Origin: CAMEON01 sp045128275
GTDB lineage: Bacteria; Bacillota; Clostridia; Oscillospirales; CAG-272
DNA length: 64,000 bases
Assembly (NCBI GenBank): GCA_045128275.1
Contig: JBGVRH010000102.1
Span: 1 to 64,000, forward strand
Direction: 5' to 3'
Under the pieces are notes generated by a model. It was not told the DNA's origin. It made no database searches and saw only the letters and a list, made by a program, of their open reading frames with translations. The first letter of the stretch is position 1. Every line of letters begins with the position of its first letter. Below are positions 40,676 to 49,316 of the stretch, one piece after another. A program made the position numbers and the translations under genes.

Positions 40676-41506
40676 TCATTTCTTGAACCGTCTCCCCGTC
40701 TCCTCCAGGTACAGCCGTAGCATGAGCGGCCAGTCGGTCTGGATGAGATCGTAGCCCCGATCCGCCAGCCAGCCCCAGCCGCCCTCGGGGTCGCCTGCGG
40801 CGGAGATGTCGTCGCTATGGCCTGCGGAAAGCTGGGTCTTGTAGTTGTAGATAATGGCGTTGGCCCAGACCAGGCGGCCGTCGCGGTGGAGCTTATTTAT
40901 GTAGGCCTCGCATCCCACCTCGGTGTCCTCGCGGTCAAAGAGCACCTCCGCGCCCACGTAGTTGATGTTCCGCTTCATGAGGGCATCGTGGAGTCCCTCG
41001 TCCTTGCGGATGATAGGAAGATAGGCGATCTCGGGGAACACCTCCTCCATGAGGTCGAACATCTGCTCGGATGGGGAGGTCTTGACCACGATCTGATCCT
41101 CCATGCCGAAGCGGCGGATCAGACCGCACAGCTCGCGGGGGTAGAGCCAGAATTTGTCGATGTTGATGTAGCATTTACCCTTGCACAGCTCGAAGATCTC
41201 CTCCAGGGTGGGGATGCCGAACTGGGTGGGGACGCGGTCGGTGTTGAGGTAGCGGAGAGCCTGCACCTCGGTGTCGCGGAGGTCGGGAATGGACAGGTCA
41301 ACGCCCAGATGGCGGGACTCCATCTTGGGGTGGAAGCTGTACAGGGTGCCATCGGCAGACATATTGGCGTCCACCTCGATCATGTCGGCCCCTTGGGCGA
41401 GAGCGGCCTTGTAGGCGGCCATGGTGTTGCAGGGGATGTTGCCCGCGGAGGATCCGCGGTGGGCGACGATGAGGAGGCGGTCACGGGCGGAATCGAAGAT
41501 GTTCAT
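40676..41506 (-). CDS. Glycerophosphodiester phosphodiesterase family protein
   Basis: 276 residues. The GDPD start is LIVAHRGSSAGNIPCNTMAA with HRG, then GADMIEVDANMSADG with the acidic metal ligands. The later catalytic His, normally in an HD pair, appears as YSFHPKMES, so the following Asp is absent. It would release glycerol-3-phosphate from deacylated phospholipids or teichoic acids, if active. There is no signal peptide. AGGAG precedes the ATG. It is last in a leftward series of close genes. Confidence 0.85.
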   Translation of the reverse strand: MNIFDSARDRLLIVAHRGSSAGNIPCNTMAAYKAALAQGADMIEVDANMSADGTLYSFHPKMESRHLGVDLSIPDLRDTEVQALRYLNTDRVPTQFGIPTLEEIFELCKGKCYINIDKFWLYPRELCGLIRRFGMEDQIVVKTSPSEQMFDLMEEVFPEIAYLPIIRKDEGLHDALMKRNINYVGAEVLFDREDTEVGCEAYINKLHRDGRLVWANAIIYNYKTQLSAGHSDDISAAGDPEGGWGWLADRGYDLIQTDWPLMLRLYLEETGRRFKK

Positions 41507-41561
41507 GGGAAGCTCCTTTCGGAAAGATGCAAGATACGAGATACAAGATATGGATCATTTC

Positions 41562-42341
41562 TTACGGGCGCAAGGATCCCTTTTTCCAACAATGCCTTGC
41601 AATATTGGCCCATTTTTCCGAGGCGTGGGCGCGATTGGCGGACCGGACGGCCAAAATAATGTACACCGTCCAGATCGCCATCAATACGACAACGATCAAG
41701 GTCATCACCCATGACCGACCCACGATGCCCATTATGAGGAAGGGGAACGTCAGTAGGTAAAAGGCCGTCCAAAGCGCATAGTACCCGCCGGCACCGCCAC
41801 ACACAGCATTCGCAAAGAGACGGACAGGCGGCTCGGGCAGGTCGGGGTCAAGCTGTCCCTGGGGGATCTTTTCCAGAATAGCCTCCAACATGGGATCATC
41901 CGCCTTGGGGTCTCTGGCATAGATCAGCCATTTTGGGGTATTGCGGAACCAAAAGATCACCTCATGGCCCTGCTCGACGATCTTAACAATGTCACGGTAG
42001 CGCCATTCCTTTTTGCGGCCCCAAAAGTCCTGTTGGATCAGGCAGGTGTCCGCCACCCACAGACGGCAGTTGTAATAGGAAACGATGAGGCTGACGCCAA
42101 GCAGATTGAAGGCCACAATGAACAGGGCCGACCACCACGGCGCGCGATCCTTGATGGCCAGGGGGATGAATATGCCTGTGATGATCGCCATGCAGACGAT
42201 CCCGAGGATCATGTTTCCCGCCCAGGGCTTGGCCATATGCTCCGCCTTGTGGGCGTGGCGGGCCAGGATGACCGTCAGGACAGCTACGGTGAAATAGAAC
42301 AGGCCGATGATCCCAAGGGCTATGATGGTGTCCGGTGTCAT
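41562..42341 (-). CDS. Membrane protein with PH-like cytoplasmic part, unknown function
   Basis: 259 residues. Three N-terminal membrane helices (IIALGIIGLFYFTVAVLTVI, NMILGIVCMAIITGIFIPLA, ALFIVAFNLLGVSLIVSYY) are followed by a beta-rich cytoplasmic segment (DTCLIQQDFWGRKKEWRYRD, EVIFWFRNTPKWLIY) that looks like a bacterial PH-type fold. Two more helices lie near the end. A truncated protein at 63508 has a related plan. AGGAGG precedes the ATG. Function is unknown. Confidence 0.65.
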   Translation of the reverse strand: MTPDTIIALGIIGLFYFTVAVLTVILARHAHKAEHMAKPWAGNMILGIVCMAIITGIFIPLAIKDRAPWWSALFIVAFNLLGVSLIVSYYNCRLWVADTCLIQQDFWGRKKEWRYRDIVKIVEQGHEVIFWFRNTPKWLIYARDPKADDPMLEAILEKIPQGQLDPDLPEPPVRLFANAVCGGAGGYYALWTAFYLLTFPFLIMGIVGRSWVMTLIVVVLMAIWTVYIILAVRSANRAHASEKWANIARHCWKKGSLRP

Positions 42342-42372
42342 GTCTCGACCTCCTTTTTTCGGGTTTCTACGT

Positions 42373-43266
42373 TCAATCCCTCTCCGTCGCCGCGAAGATC
42401 TCGTCCCTCACCCACTTTTGGAGCGCGGCCACCACCTCGGGTGCCTGTCTGCCCACGGGCTTGCCGTCGATCTCCACGCAGCGAAGCCCCGGTGCGGAGG
42501 AGGAAGAGATCAAGACTTCCTTGGCTCCCAGCAGCTCATCCACCGTAAAGGGGGTCTCGTTTACGGGGATCCCCAGGGCGTGGCAGGCGGTGATGAGGTG
42601 GGCGCGGGCGATGCCGGGGAGGATGAGGTTATCCAGCGGGGCGGTCTGGAACTCGCCCTTTTCATTGATGATGTGGACGTTGGAGTGGGCGCATTCGGTG
42701 ACCCGCGTGGCCATACCGCCGCAGAAATTGCCTCCACAGCCGCTCTGACCGGGGGTGCGGTACAGGATAGCCTCATAGACCCCTGCGCGGGCGGCCTCCT
42801 GGCTGTACATCACGGCGGGGAGGAGGTTGAGGGTCTTGATGTGGCACTGGTGAAAGCGGATATCCTCGCGGAGGATGGCCTTGACCTCCATGCCGATGTT
42901 CTTGATGGCCATGGGCTTCAGCACCACCCAGAATTTGCCCACCATATCCTCGGGGTAGGTGTGGTTGCGGGGCTGGGTGCCTCTGGTGATCTGGAAGTAG
43001 ACCTGCTGCTCGGGGTCGTCCACGCGGCTCACGAGATCGCGGATCAGAGCCGCCATCTCCGCCTTTTCCATGGGGATCTTGATATCCACCATAGAAGCAC
43101 TGCGGTAGAAGCGGTCGATGTGCTCCTCCAGGGCGAAGACCTTGTGGTTTCTCGTGAAGGTAGCCTCGTACACGCCGTCGCCGAAGTAATTGACTCGGTC
43201 GTTAAAGGGGACGGTCAGCTCGTCAAGGGGTGCGATTTTTCCGTTATAGTAGCCCAGATTCTGCAT
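42373..43266 (-). CDS. dat: D-amino acid aminotransferase (class IV PLP enzyme)
   Basis: 297 residues that follow the Bacillus D-AAT pattern: YFGDGVYEATFTRN, YFQITRGTQPRNHTYPE, then EDIRFHQCHIKTLNLL with the PLP-binding Lys. It transaminates D-alanine, D-glutamate and related D-amino acids for the cell wall. Between the conserved YEAILYR and the phosphate-binding SNVHI there is an insertion of about 15 residues rich in Gly and Cys (GQSGCGGNFCGG) that is not in the usual family. The start at 43266 has AAAGG at nine bases. It is 31 bases upstream of the membrane protein gene. Confidence 0.88.
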   Translation of the reverse strand: MQNLGYYNGKIAPLDELTVPFNDRVNYFGDGVYEATFTRNHKVFALEEHIDRFYRSASMVDIKIPMEKAEMAALIRDLVSRVDDPEQQVYFQITRGTQPRNHTYPEDMVGKFWVVLKPMAIKNIGMEVKAILREDIRFHQCHIKTLNLLPAVMYSQEAARAGVYEAILYRTPGQSGCGGNFCGGMATRVTECAHSNVHIINEKGEFQTAPLDNLILPGIARAHLITACHALGIPVNETPFTVDELLGAKEVLISSSSAPGLRCVEIDGKPVGRQAPEVVAALQKWVRDEIFAATERD

Positions 43267-43319
43267 GGTACAATGCCTTTCTCGGGGGTCTGCCCCGTGT
43301 GAAAATGTCAGGAGATGGA

Positions 43320-43370
43320 AACGGGGCATACCGTACGCGACCGGAGTACGGCTCACGGGTATGCCCCTGT
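43320..43370 (-). terminator. Hairpin after the GtrA genes
   Basis: GGGGCATACCG / CGGGTATGCCCC pair across about 25 bases just after the gtrA stop at 43374. The T-run is short, so it may be a partial terminator. Confidence 0.55.
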
Positions 43371-43373
43371 GGG

Positions 43374-43880
43374 TCATGTTCTTTTCTTTTTGAAGACCAA
43401 AAGCTTGCTCAAATAGTAATTCGTTGCGATCACCACAGCCGACACGATCACCTTCGCCCACAGCTCGGCATCCAGCTTGACTCCCAGCAAAGCGGGGGCG
43501 CTGTCGGGTGTCAGCCACAGGGCAAGCAGATGGATGAGACCGTAGGTGGCGGCCAGATCCAGAAGGAAGGTGAAAACGCGAGAGCCCGCGAAGAGCCACA
43601 GCTGATGCCACAGAGTGCCTTTGCCGTGATCAGCCTCGGTAAAGACCCATTTGCGGTTGGTGTAGAAGCAGGTGAGCAGGGCCACCAGCCATTGGAGGGC
43701 CTGGGCGGTGATGTAGGTCACCGTGTAGGCAAGAGTGGTCTTATCCTCCATGGAAATGTGAAGCCAGTGCTCGGCGATCCCAAAGACCGCCAGGTAGGTC
43801 AGGAAGGCCAGCACCGTCGTCCCGATGCCGAAGGCGAAGTACAGGATTACCTCGCGGCGGCGGCTGTGAGCGGGCTTCAT
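43374..43880 (-). CDS. GtrA family membrane protein, first of two
   Basis: 168 residues with four membrane helices of the GtrA/DPMS type (EVILYFAFGIGTTVLAFLTY at the start, then TCFYTNRKWVF, the conserved loop motif TNRxWVF). GtrA proteins are thought to move lipid-linked sugars across the membrane or assist glycosylation of the wall. It starts two bases after the stop of the second GtrA gene, so both are translated together. Confidence 0.87.
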   Translation of the reverse strand: MKPAHSRRREVILYFAFGIGTTVLAFLTYLAVFGIAEHWLHISMEDKTTLAYTVTYITAQALQWLVALLTCFYTNRKWVFTEADHGKGTLWHQLWLFAGSRVFTFLLDLAATYGLIHLLALWLTPDSAPALLGVKLDAELWAKVIVSAVVIATNYYLSKLLVFKKKRT

Positions 43881-43882
43881 GA

Positions 43883-44353
43883 TCAGCTGTCGGCCCGGGA
43901 AGCCTCAGCCTCGGCCGCGGCCTCACGGCGGGTCTTGCGGAAGACCAGGAGCTTACTGATGAAGTAGTTGAGGATGATGACCAGCACGGCGGCAATGACC
44001 TTGAAGAGGTACTCGTTGAGTCCCAGCCAGGTGCAGAATACACCCATGATGGCCTCCTGCAACAGGAGGGTCAGCACGCGCCCGCCCGCGAAGGCGGCGA
44101 TCTCACAGACAACGGGGAAGAATCCCTTGCGCTTGCTCTCAAAGACCCAGATGCGGTTGGTCACGTAGGCGAAGGTCACGGCGGCGACCCAGGCGATGAC
44201 GTTGGCTCCGTGAAGGAGGATGGGGGTGGCATCGATGGCATCCCCCCAGAAGTAGTAGAGCAGGAAGGACACGCTCCAATCGATCACGGTGGTCATACCG
44301 CCGAAGATGATGTAGAGAATGACGCTCTTGTGCTTTTTCAGAAATTCCAGCAT
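43883..44353 (-). CDS. GtrA family membrane protein, second of two
   Basis: 156 residues, four membrane helices: VILYIIFGGMTTVIDWSVSF opens the protein and FAYVTNRIWVF is the loop motif. The C-terminus is an Ala/Glu-rich tail. AAAGGA precedes the ATG, 24 bases after the cysS stop, so it may be read from the same mRNA. With the adjacent GtrA it could form a heteromeric flippase. This is inference from adjacency only. Confidence 0.87.
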   Translation of the reverse strand: MLEFLKKHKSVILYIIFGGMTTVIDWSVSFLLYYFWGDAIDATPILLHGANVIAWVAAVTFAYVTNRIWVFESKRKGFFPVVCEIAAFAGGRVLTLLLQEAIMGVFCTWLGLNEYLFKVIAAVLVIILNYFISKLLVFRKTRREAAAEAEASRADS

Positions 44354-44377
44354 ATTGAGATTCCTTTAACTGACGGA

Positions 44378-45853
44378 TCAGTTGATCTTGTAGGTAGTGC
44401 CCTGGGGGGTATCGATCAGGGTAACGCCCTTAGCGGCCAGCTCGTCGCGGATGCGGTCGGCCTCGGCGAAGTTCTTCTCCTTCTTGGCGGCCTTGCGGGC
44501 GTCGATGGCGGCCAGGATCTCGGCCACAAAGGGATCAGCGGCGGCGGCGGCGCGCTCGGCCTCGGCGGCGGCCTGCTTGGCGGCATCATGAGCGGCCTTT
44601 TCGGCGGCCAGCTTGTCGCGCAGAGTAGCGGCGCGATCCAGAAGCCCCACGGAGAGGACGGTATCGAAGTCAGCCAGTACAGCCAGCTTGGTGGCATCGC
44701 TGACCTTGGCCTTCAGCACATCATAGATGGCGGTGACGGCCAGGGAGGTGTTCAGATCGTTGTCCAGAGCCTTGACGAAGCCCTCCTTGAGGGTGGCGGC
44801 GGCGGTCTCGTCCACCTCGCCCTTGGCGGGATCCAGAGCGGCGATGCGGGCGATCAGCTTATTGTATGCCACGGCGGCGTTGTCCATGTTCTCCCAGGAG
44901 AATACCAGGGACTTGCGGTAGTGGGACTGGAGGCAGAAGAAGCGGTAGACCATGGGATCGTAGCCCTTCTCCTCCAAGAGGGAGACGGTGAGGAACTCGC
45001 CCTTGGACTTGGACATCTTGCCCCCCGTGGTGTTCAGGTGCAGGACGTGTACCCAGTATTTGCACCAGGGATGGCCGATATAGGCCTCGGACTGGGCGAT
45101 CTCGTTGGTGTGGTGGGGGAATGCGTTGTCGATACCGCCGCAGTGGATATCCAGATGCTCACCCAGATACTTCATGGAGATACCCGAGCACTCGATGTGC
45201 CAGCCGGGGTAGCCCACGCCCCAGGGGGAGGGCCACTTCAGCTCCTGGTCGTCGAACTTGGACTTGGTGAACCACAGCACGAAGTCGGCCTTGTTGCGCT
45301 TATTGCCGTCGGCCTCCACGCCCTCGCGGACACCCACGTCCAGATCCTCCTCCTTGAAATCGTTGAAGATGTAGTACTTCTCCAGCTTGGAGGTGTCGAA
45401 GTAGATGTTGCCGCCCGCCTCGTAGGCGTAGCCCTTCTCCATGAGGGTATCGATGAGGTGGATGTACTCGTCAATGCAACCCGTGGCGGGCTGGACGATA
45501 TCGGGGGTCTTGATGTTGAGCTTCTCGCAGTCGGCAAAGAAGGCATCGGTGTAGAACTTGGCGATCTCCATGACCGTCTTCTTCTCGCGGCGGGCACCCT
45601 TGAGCATCTTGTCCTCGCCCTCGTCGGCGTCCGAGGACAGGTGTCCCACGTCGGTGATGTTCATGACACGGGTCACGTCGTAGCCGGCGTAGCGGAGGTA
45701 CTTCTCCAGCACGTCCTCCATCATGTAGGTGCGGAGGTTGCCGATGTGGGCGAAGTGGTAGACCGTGGGGCCGCAGGTGTACATGCTGACCTTGCCGGGA
45801 GTATGGGGGATGAATTCTTCCTTCTGGTGAGTTGCGGAATTGTAGAGTTGCAT
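44378..45853 (-). CDS. cysS: Cysteinyl-tRNA synthetase
   Basis: Attaches cysteine to tRNA-Cys. 491 residues with the class I signatures HIGN (in TVYHFAHIGNLRTY) and KMSKS (in GGKMSKSKGEF), zinc ligands in YTCGPTVY, in HIECSG and in HTNE, and the DALR-type C-terminal domain. Residues about 405-440 form an Ala-rich coiled coil (AAEKAAHDAAKQAAAEAER). AAGG precedes the ATG. Only 29 bases separate it from the upstream isomerase gene, so there is no room for a T-box leader, which often controls cysS in Firmicutes. Confidence 0.97.
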   Translation of the reverse strand: MQLYNSATHQKEEFIPHTPGKVSMYTCGPTVYHFAHIGNLRTYMMEDVLEKYLRYAGYDVTRVMNITDVGHLSSDADEGEDKMLKGARREKKTVMEIAKFYTDAFFADCEKLNIKTPDIVQPATGCIDEYIHLIDTLMEKGYAYEAGGNIYFDTSKLEKYYIFNDFKEEDLDVGVREGVEADGNKRNKADFVLWFTKSKFDDQELKWPSPWGVGYPGWHIECSGISMKYLGEHLDIHCGGIDNAFPHHTNEIAQSEAYIGHPWCKYWVHVLHLNTTGGKMSKSKGEFLTVSLLEEKGYDPMVYRFFCLQSHYRKSLVFSWENMDNAAVAYNKLIARIAALDPAKGEVDETAAATLKEGFVKALDNDLNTSLAVTAIYDVLKAKVSDATKLAVLADFDTVLSVGLLDRAATLRDKLAAEKAAHDAAKQAAAEAERAAAAADPFVAEILAAIDARKAAKKEKNFAEADRIRDELAAKGVTLIDTPQGTTYKIN

Positions 45854-45882
45854 AGTCTTGCCTTTCTATGTTCAGAGGTAAT

Positions 45883-46812
45883 TTACATAAGGGTTGCCAA
45901 TCTCTTGGCGGCGTATACGGCGCGGGCCGCGTGGGAGAGCCTCACCGAGCGATCGGCGGGGAGGTCGGAGGTCTTCAGCTCCAGGTTGATACATCGGTTG
46001 GAGGTGGTCAGGAAGTCGCTCAGGCGCAGTCCCTCGGCGGCATCCTCCCAGTCCACGCACCCGCCCAGGGGGGTGGCTTCGGGACACTCGAAGGGAATGC
46101 GGTGGGAGTCATTGACTCCGTCGTTATCGTGGATGTGCAGACATCGCACCTTCCCGCGGAGCTTTTCCAGCTCGACGGACTGGCAGAGTCCCGTGATGTT
46201 GGCGTGACCGAAGTCCCAGCACACCATGGTATCCAACCTCTCGGCCAGATCCAATATATCGGCGGCGGTACTGCCAAAGACGGCTTCGGAGGGGTGAGTG
46301 GCATAGGGCTTGCCCGTCATGTTCTCGATGCACAGGGTGATCCCCAGCTTGCCCGCCAGCTCCCGCAGGGGGGTGAGGAAGCGGATATTTTCATCCAGCC
46401 ATACGTCCCTGCATCGTTTGCTTTCGTGCCGCACGATGGGGTGGATCACCGCGTCGGGGATCTTCAGCATGGCCGCCATGCGGATACCACAGGCGATCTC
46501 CCGGGAGAACCGAGCCATCGCCGCCATATCGTCGGGGTTCGGCATGAAGTAGGGCAGGTGACACATGGGGATGGTCAGCCCTCTTGCCGCGGCGCGGTTG
46601 CCGAAGCTGTACAGCACGGATCGGAGGATATCGTCGCCGTCGGGCTCCAGCTGATCCAAAGACAGATCCACGCCGTCAAAGCCCGCGTCCGCGAGAAAAT
46701 CCGCGGCGGCGGTCAGGGAGTATTTGCTCCCGTTTGAAGCGTAGGCATGGTAGCGGGTGGGCACCGTCACGAAGACGCGCTCGCCGCTTGCCGTTATGAT
46801 TCCGTTGGCCAT
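45883..46812 (-). CDS. Sugar phosphate isomerase/epimerase family protein
   Basis: 309 residues with the xylose isomerase-like TIM barrel. Metal-site motifs: LCIENMTGK (Glu), VCWDFGHANITG (Asp, His), LHIHDNDGVND (His) and NLELKTSD (Glu). The first part (FDGVDLSLDQLEPDG) is typical of the family. The substrate is unknown. AGGAGG precedes the ATG and a consensus promoter lies at 46851-46879. It is the first gene of a close series with cysS and the two GtrA genes. Confidence 0.87.
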   Translation of the reverse strand: MANGIITASGERVFVTVPTRYHAYASNGSKYSLTAAADFLADAGFDGVDLSLDQLEPDGDDILRSVLYSFGNRAAARGLTIPMCHLPYFMPNPDDMAAMARFSREIACGIRMAAMLKIPDAVIHPIVRHESKRCRDVWLDENIRFLTPLRELAGKLGITLCIENMTGKPYATHPSEAVFGSTAADILDLAERLDTMVCWDFGHANITGLCQSVELEKLRGKVRCLHIHDNDGVNDSHRIPFECPEATPLGGCVDWEDAAEGLRLSDFLTTSNRCINLELKTSDLPADRSVRLSHAARAVYAAKRLATLM

Positions 46813-46850
46813 AGGTCATCCTCCTTTCGGCAGAAATTATAATCCATATT

Positions 46851-46879
46851 ATTATAGCACGAAATGAAGGATTTGTCAA
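46851..46879 (-). promoter_or_regulatory. Promoter of the isomerase-cysS-gtrA series
   Basis: TTGACA, 17 bases, TATAAT on the minus strand with TGC before the -10. Confidence 0.88.
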
Positions 46880-46999
46880 ATGGTTTTGGGGAACAGACGG
46901 TATTTTTCCAAAAAAATTCATGGCATTGGGGGAGAATTCCGTGACACACTATGGATAGGAGTGATCTCCACTCCAAAAACCGAAAGGAATATTCCAACC

Positions 47000-47539
47000 A
47001 TGTCCGATACCAACCACACCGCTACCCCCGTAGAAACCGCCAACGAGGTGGTCACTGCCGAGGTCAAGGTCGCCCAGAACAGCCACGATCATGAAAACAA
47101 GCTCTCACCCGCCGCCGAAAAGCTGGCCGAGGAGCTGTACAAGAACATGTCCATGGGCTGTGACGCCTACCTGGATATGCTCCCCCGGGTGGAGGATAAC
47201 CGCCTCAAAACCGACATCACCGCCGCCATGTGCTACTATGAGAAGACCATCGGCAAGGTCAAGCAGTACCTCCTCGACCACGGCGCCGAGCCCGCCGAGC
47301 GGGGCATGATGGCCAAGATGGCCACCAAGGCGGGGATCGCCATGAACACCGCCATGGATAACAGTAACAGCCACATCACCGAGATGCTCATCGAGGGAGC
47401 CACCATGTCGGTCACCACCGCCGAGAAGCTGGCCAACCATGCGGAGGGAAAACCCGACTGCCGCGAGCTGGTGGAGATCTGCCGCGACTGGGCGAAGTTC
47501 GAGCAGAATCATATTGATGCGCTGAAGAAGTATCTGTAA
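47000..47539 (+). CDS. Ferritin-like four-helix protein of unknown function
   Basis: 179 residues. After a flexible start rich in Thr, Glu and Val there are four amphipathic helices (for example KLSPAAEKLAEELYKNM, TDITAAMCYYEKTIGKV, EPAERGMMAKMATKAG), in the style of DUF2383/DUF892 ferritin-like bundles, but without a clear di-iron ExxH pattern. A stress or surface role has been guessed for similar proteins. I make no function call. AAAGGA lies about ten bases before the ATG at 47000. No promoter was recognised. Confidence 0.65.
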   Translation: MSDTNHTATPVETANEVVTAEVKVAQNSHDHENKLSPAAEKLAEELYKNMSMGCDAYLDMLPRVEDNRLKTDITAAMCYYEKTIGKVKQYLLDHGAEPAERGMMAKMATKAGIAMNTAMDNSNSHITEMLIEGATMSVTTAEKLANHAEGKPDCRELVEICRDWAKFEQNHIDALKKYL

Positions 47540-47546
47540 AGAAAAG

Positions 47547-47575
47547 AAGGGCTACTCCTTGGGGGGTAGTCCTTC
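47547..47575 (+). terminator. Terminator of the four-helix protein gene
   Basis: AAGGGCTACTCC / GGGGTAGTCCTT stem eight bases after the stop codon. Confidence 0.65.
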
Positions 47576-47607
47576 AAATTTGGGTTTGGCGGTGGGTTCT
47601 TTTAGCG

Positions 47608-47724
47608 GTCATCCTGAGCGGAGCCGCAACGCGGCGGAGTCGAAGGATCTCAAAAACTCCCTGACAGATTTGGCAAAACGGGGCAAGGGATCCTTCGACT
47701 CCGCTTCGCTCCGCTCAGGATGAC
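47608..47724. repeat. Inverted-repeat element (GTCATCCTGAGCGGAGC type), copy 2
   Basis: Same ends and inner arms as 40481-40595, with a different 30-base centre. AAATTTGGGTTT on the left and AAACCCCAATTT on the right extend the palindrome beyond the core. The element fills the gap between convergent genes. Confidence 0.87.
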
Positions 47725-47753
47725 AAATCAATGAAAGACCGCTAAACCCCAAT

Positions 47754-49187
47754 TTACAATCCCCTCTCCTTCAACTCCTCCACCAGCCCCACATAAAACT
47801 CCCGCACGTCGAACTCCTCGATATTCTCGCGGTTGAGATCGATCATATCCCCGTGGGAGATGCCTCGATCCCCCTTGGGGGTCAGAAGGGTGTACTTCTC
47901 CCCGAAGGCAAAGGAGGTCTCGGAGACAAGGCCGTCGTTGGGGCCGTCAAAGAAGCGGACGATGGGGTAGGCTACGTTCATGGGAAAGCGGCCGCCCCTG
48001 GCGCGGGGCATGAGTGAGCCCACGCTCTGGCAGTAGATATCCATCAGCGGCGCGGGGTTGTACTCTCCCGCCAGGTGGGGTGCCAGAGCGGCGCAGCCCG
48101 TGGCGGTGAGATCGCGGATGGCAGCCATGAAGTCGGGATCGGGATCCCCCAGCTTCTTCGCGGCCTTGTTGTAGGTGTCCGCGATCTTATCCTTGATGGG
48201 ATCCGAGAAGGTCTTCAGCATGAAATCCACGAAAATACAACCCTTGTGGGGGGTGTTGACCGTGGTCAGGGAGGCGACTAAGGGGGCAATGCCGTGATTT
48301 TGCAGGGCGTAGCGCATATCCAGACCGCCCTTGGAGTGGGCGATGACATTGACCTTCTCACAGCCCGTCTCGGCCACGATGTCACGGATGCGCTGTGCCA
48401 GCTCCTCGGCGCAATCGGCCACGGAGGCGGCGGAGTGCTGGTGACCGTAGAAGACGGTCGCGCCGTTGACGGTCAGATCGTCGGGGATGCGCCCCCAGTA
48501 GTTCAGGGTCTTGGAGTCGCGGAAGAAGACACCGTGCACCAGCAGAATGGGGTACTTGGTAGCGCAGACCCGCTCCTCGCGGCGGGCGTTGTTGCGGAGG
48601 ATACGGGCGCACTCCACCTCCACCTCGACCTCCACCACCCGCATGATGCGGCGCAGGACAATGAGCTGGGCAATGGGGATCAGACCGCACAGGGCGCCGA
48701 TGACCCGCCAACGGATGCCCAGCTGCACCGAGAATACGTACAGGCAGGTCATGCCGTTCCAGAACGCCACCGACAAAACTCCCACGGCGATGGCCGCCGA
48801 GATGAGCCAGTCGGCCCACCGTCCCGTCCAAAGCAGGGGCAGACGGATGAGGTGGTAGACCACCGAAATGCCCGTGGCGAGCAGGAAGATATGGAGCATC
48901 TCCACTCCATGGGCGCAGGAGCGGAGGGTGTAGCGGGAGTGGCTGGGAGAGAAGAAGCTCCGCTTGCCGTCCAGGGGCTTGGGGATCGTGCGGTATAGAA
49001 TAAAGGGCAGGGCGTTGCAGAGCAGGAACAACGGAACGAGGGCGCAAAGAAGCTCTACGGGAAGAATACCGTCCCTCATGGGCACAAAGCAGACCGCCCC
49101 CAAAGCAATGACCGCTGCCGACAGGATACGGGCGGCGTAGAGCAGGACGTGGGACGGTTCGTATGTAGGGTTGCATTTCAAAGACAT
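47754..49187 (-). CDS. Membrane-anchored alpha/beta hydrolase, lipase-like
   Basis: 477 residues. The N-terminal 190 residues contain about five membrane helices (LLYAARILSAAVIALGAVCF, LLCALVPLFLLCNALPFILY and others). The rest is a triacylglycerol lipase-type hydrolase: YPILLVHGVFFRD (oxyanion loop), VIAHSKGGLDMRYAL with the nucleophile Ser, NDGLVSETS with a likely Asp, and GISHGDMIDL with the His. The elbow reads AHSKG instead of GxSxG. It probably acts on lipid esters at the membrane. The start at 49187 follows AGGAGG. Confidence 0.82.
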   Translation of the reverse strand: MSLKCNPTYEPSHVLLYAARILSAAVIALGAVCFVPMRDGILPVELLCALVPLFLLCNALPFILYRTIPKPLDGKRSFFSPSHSRYTLRSCAHGVEMLHIFLLATGISVVYHLIRLPLLWTGRWADWLISAAIAVGVLSVAFWNGMTCLYVFSVQLGIRWRVIGALCGLIPIAQLIVLRRIMRVVEVEVEVECARILRNNARREERVCATKYPILLVHGVFFRDSKTLNYWGRIPDDLTVNGATVFYGHQHSAASVADCAEELAQRIRDIVAETGCEKVNVIAHSKGGLDMRYALQNHGIAPLVASLTTVNTPHKGCIFVDFMLKTFSDPIKDKIADTYNKAAKKLGDPDPDFMAAIRDLTATGCAALAPHLAGEYNPAPLMDIYCQSVGSLMPRARGGRFPMNVAYPIVRFFDGPNDGLVSETSFAFGEKYTLLTPKGDRGISHGDMIDLNRENIEEFDVREFYVGLVEELKERGL

Positions 49188-49251
49188 GGAAAACGCCTCC
49201 TTTTGGCGGGTTTCGGGGGTGTTACATGGGTGTAACCCCCGCAGAAAAGCG

Positions 49252-49310
49252 CAAAACGGCACACCGCTTCCCTTCCCGCTTCGGGGGGATCGCGGCATAC
49301 CGTTTTGATG
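49252..49310 (-). terminator. Terminator of the Nudix gene
   Basis: AAAACGGCACACCGC / GCGGCATACCGTTTT stem just after the stop at 49317, with TTTT on the leftward side. A small hairpin GTTACA / TGTAAC lies further on at about 49222-49237. Confidence 0.75.
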
Positions 49311-49316
49311 TGGGTA

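Noticed and set aside
45854..45882. T-box leader for cysS
   Set aside because: Only 29 bases separate cysS from the upstream gene, and no T-box sequence (TGGNACCGCG) is present there.
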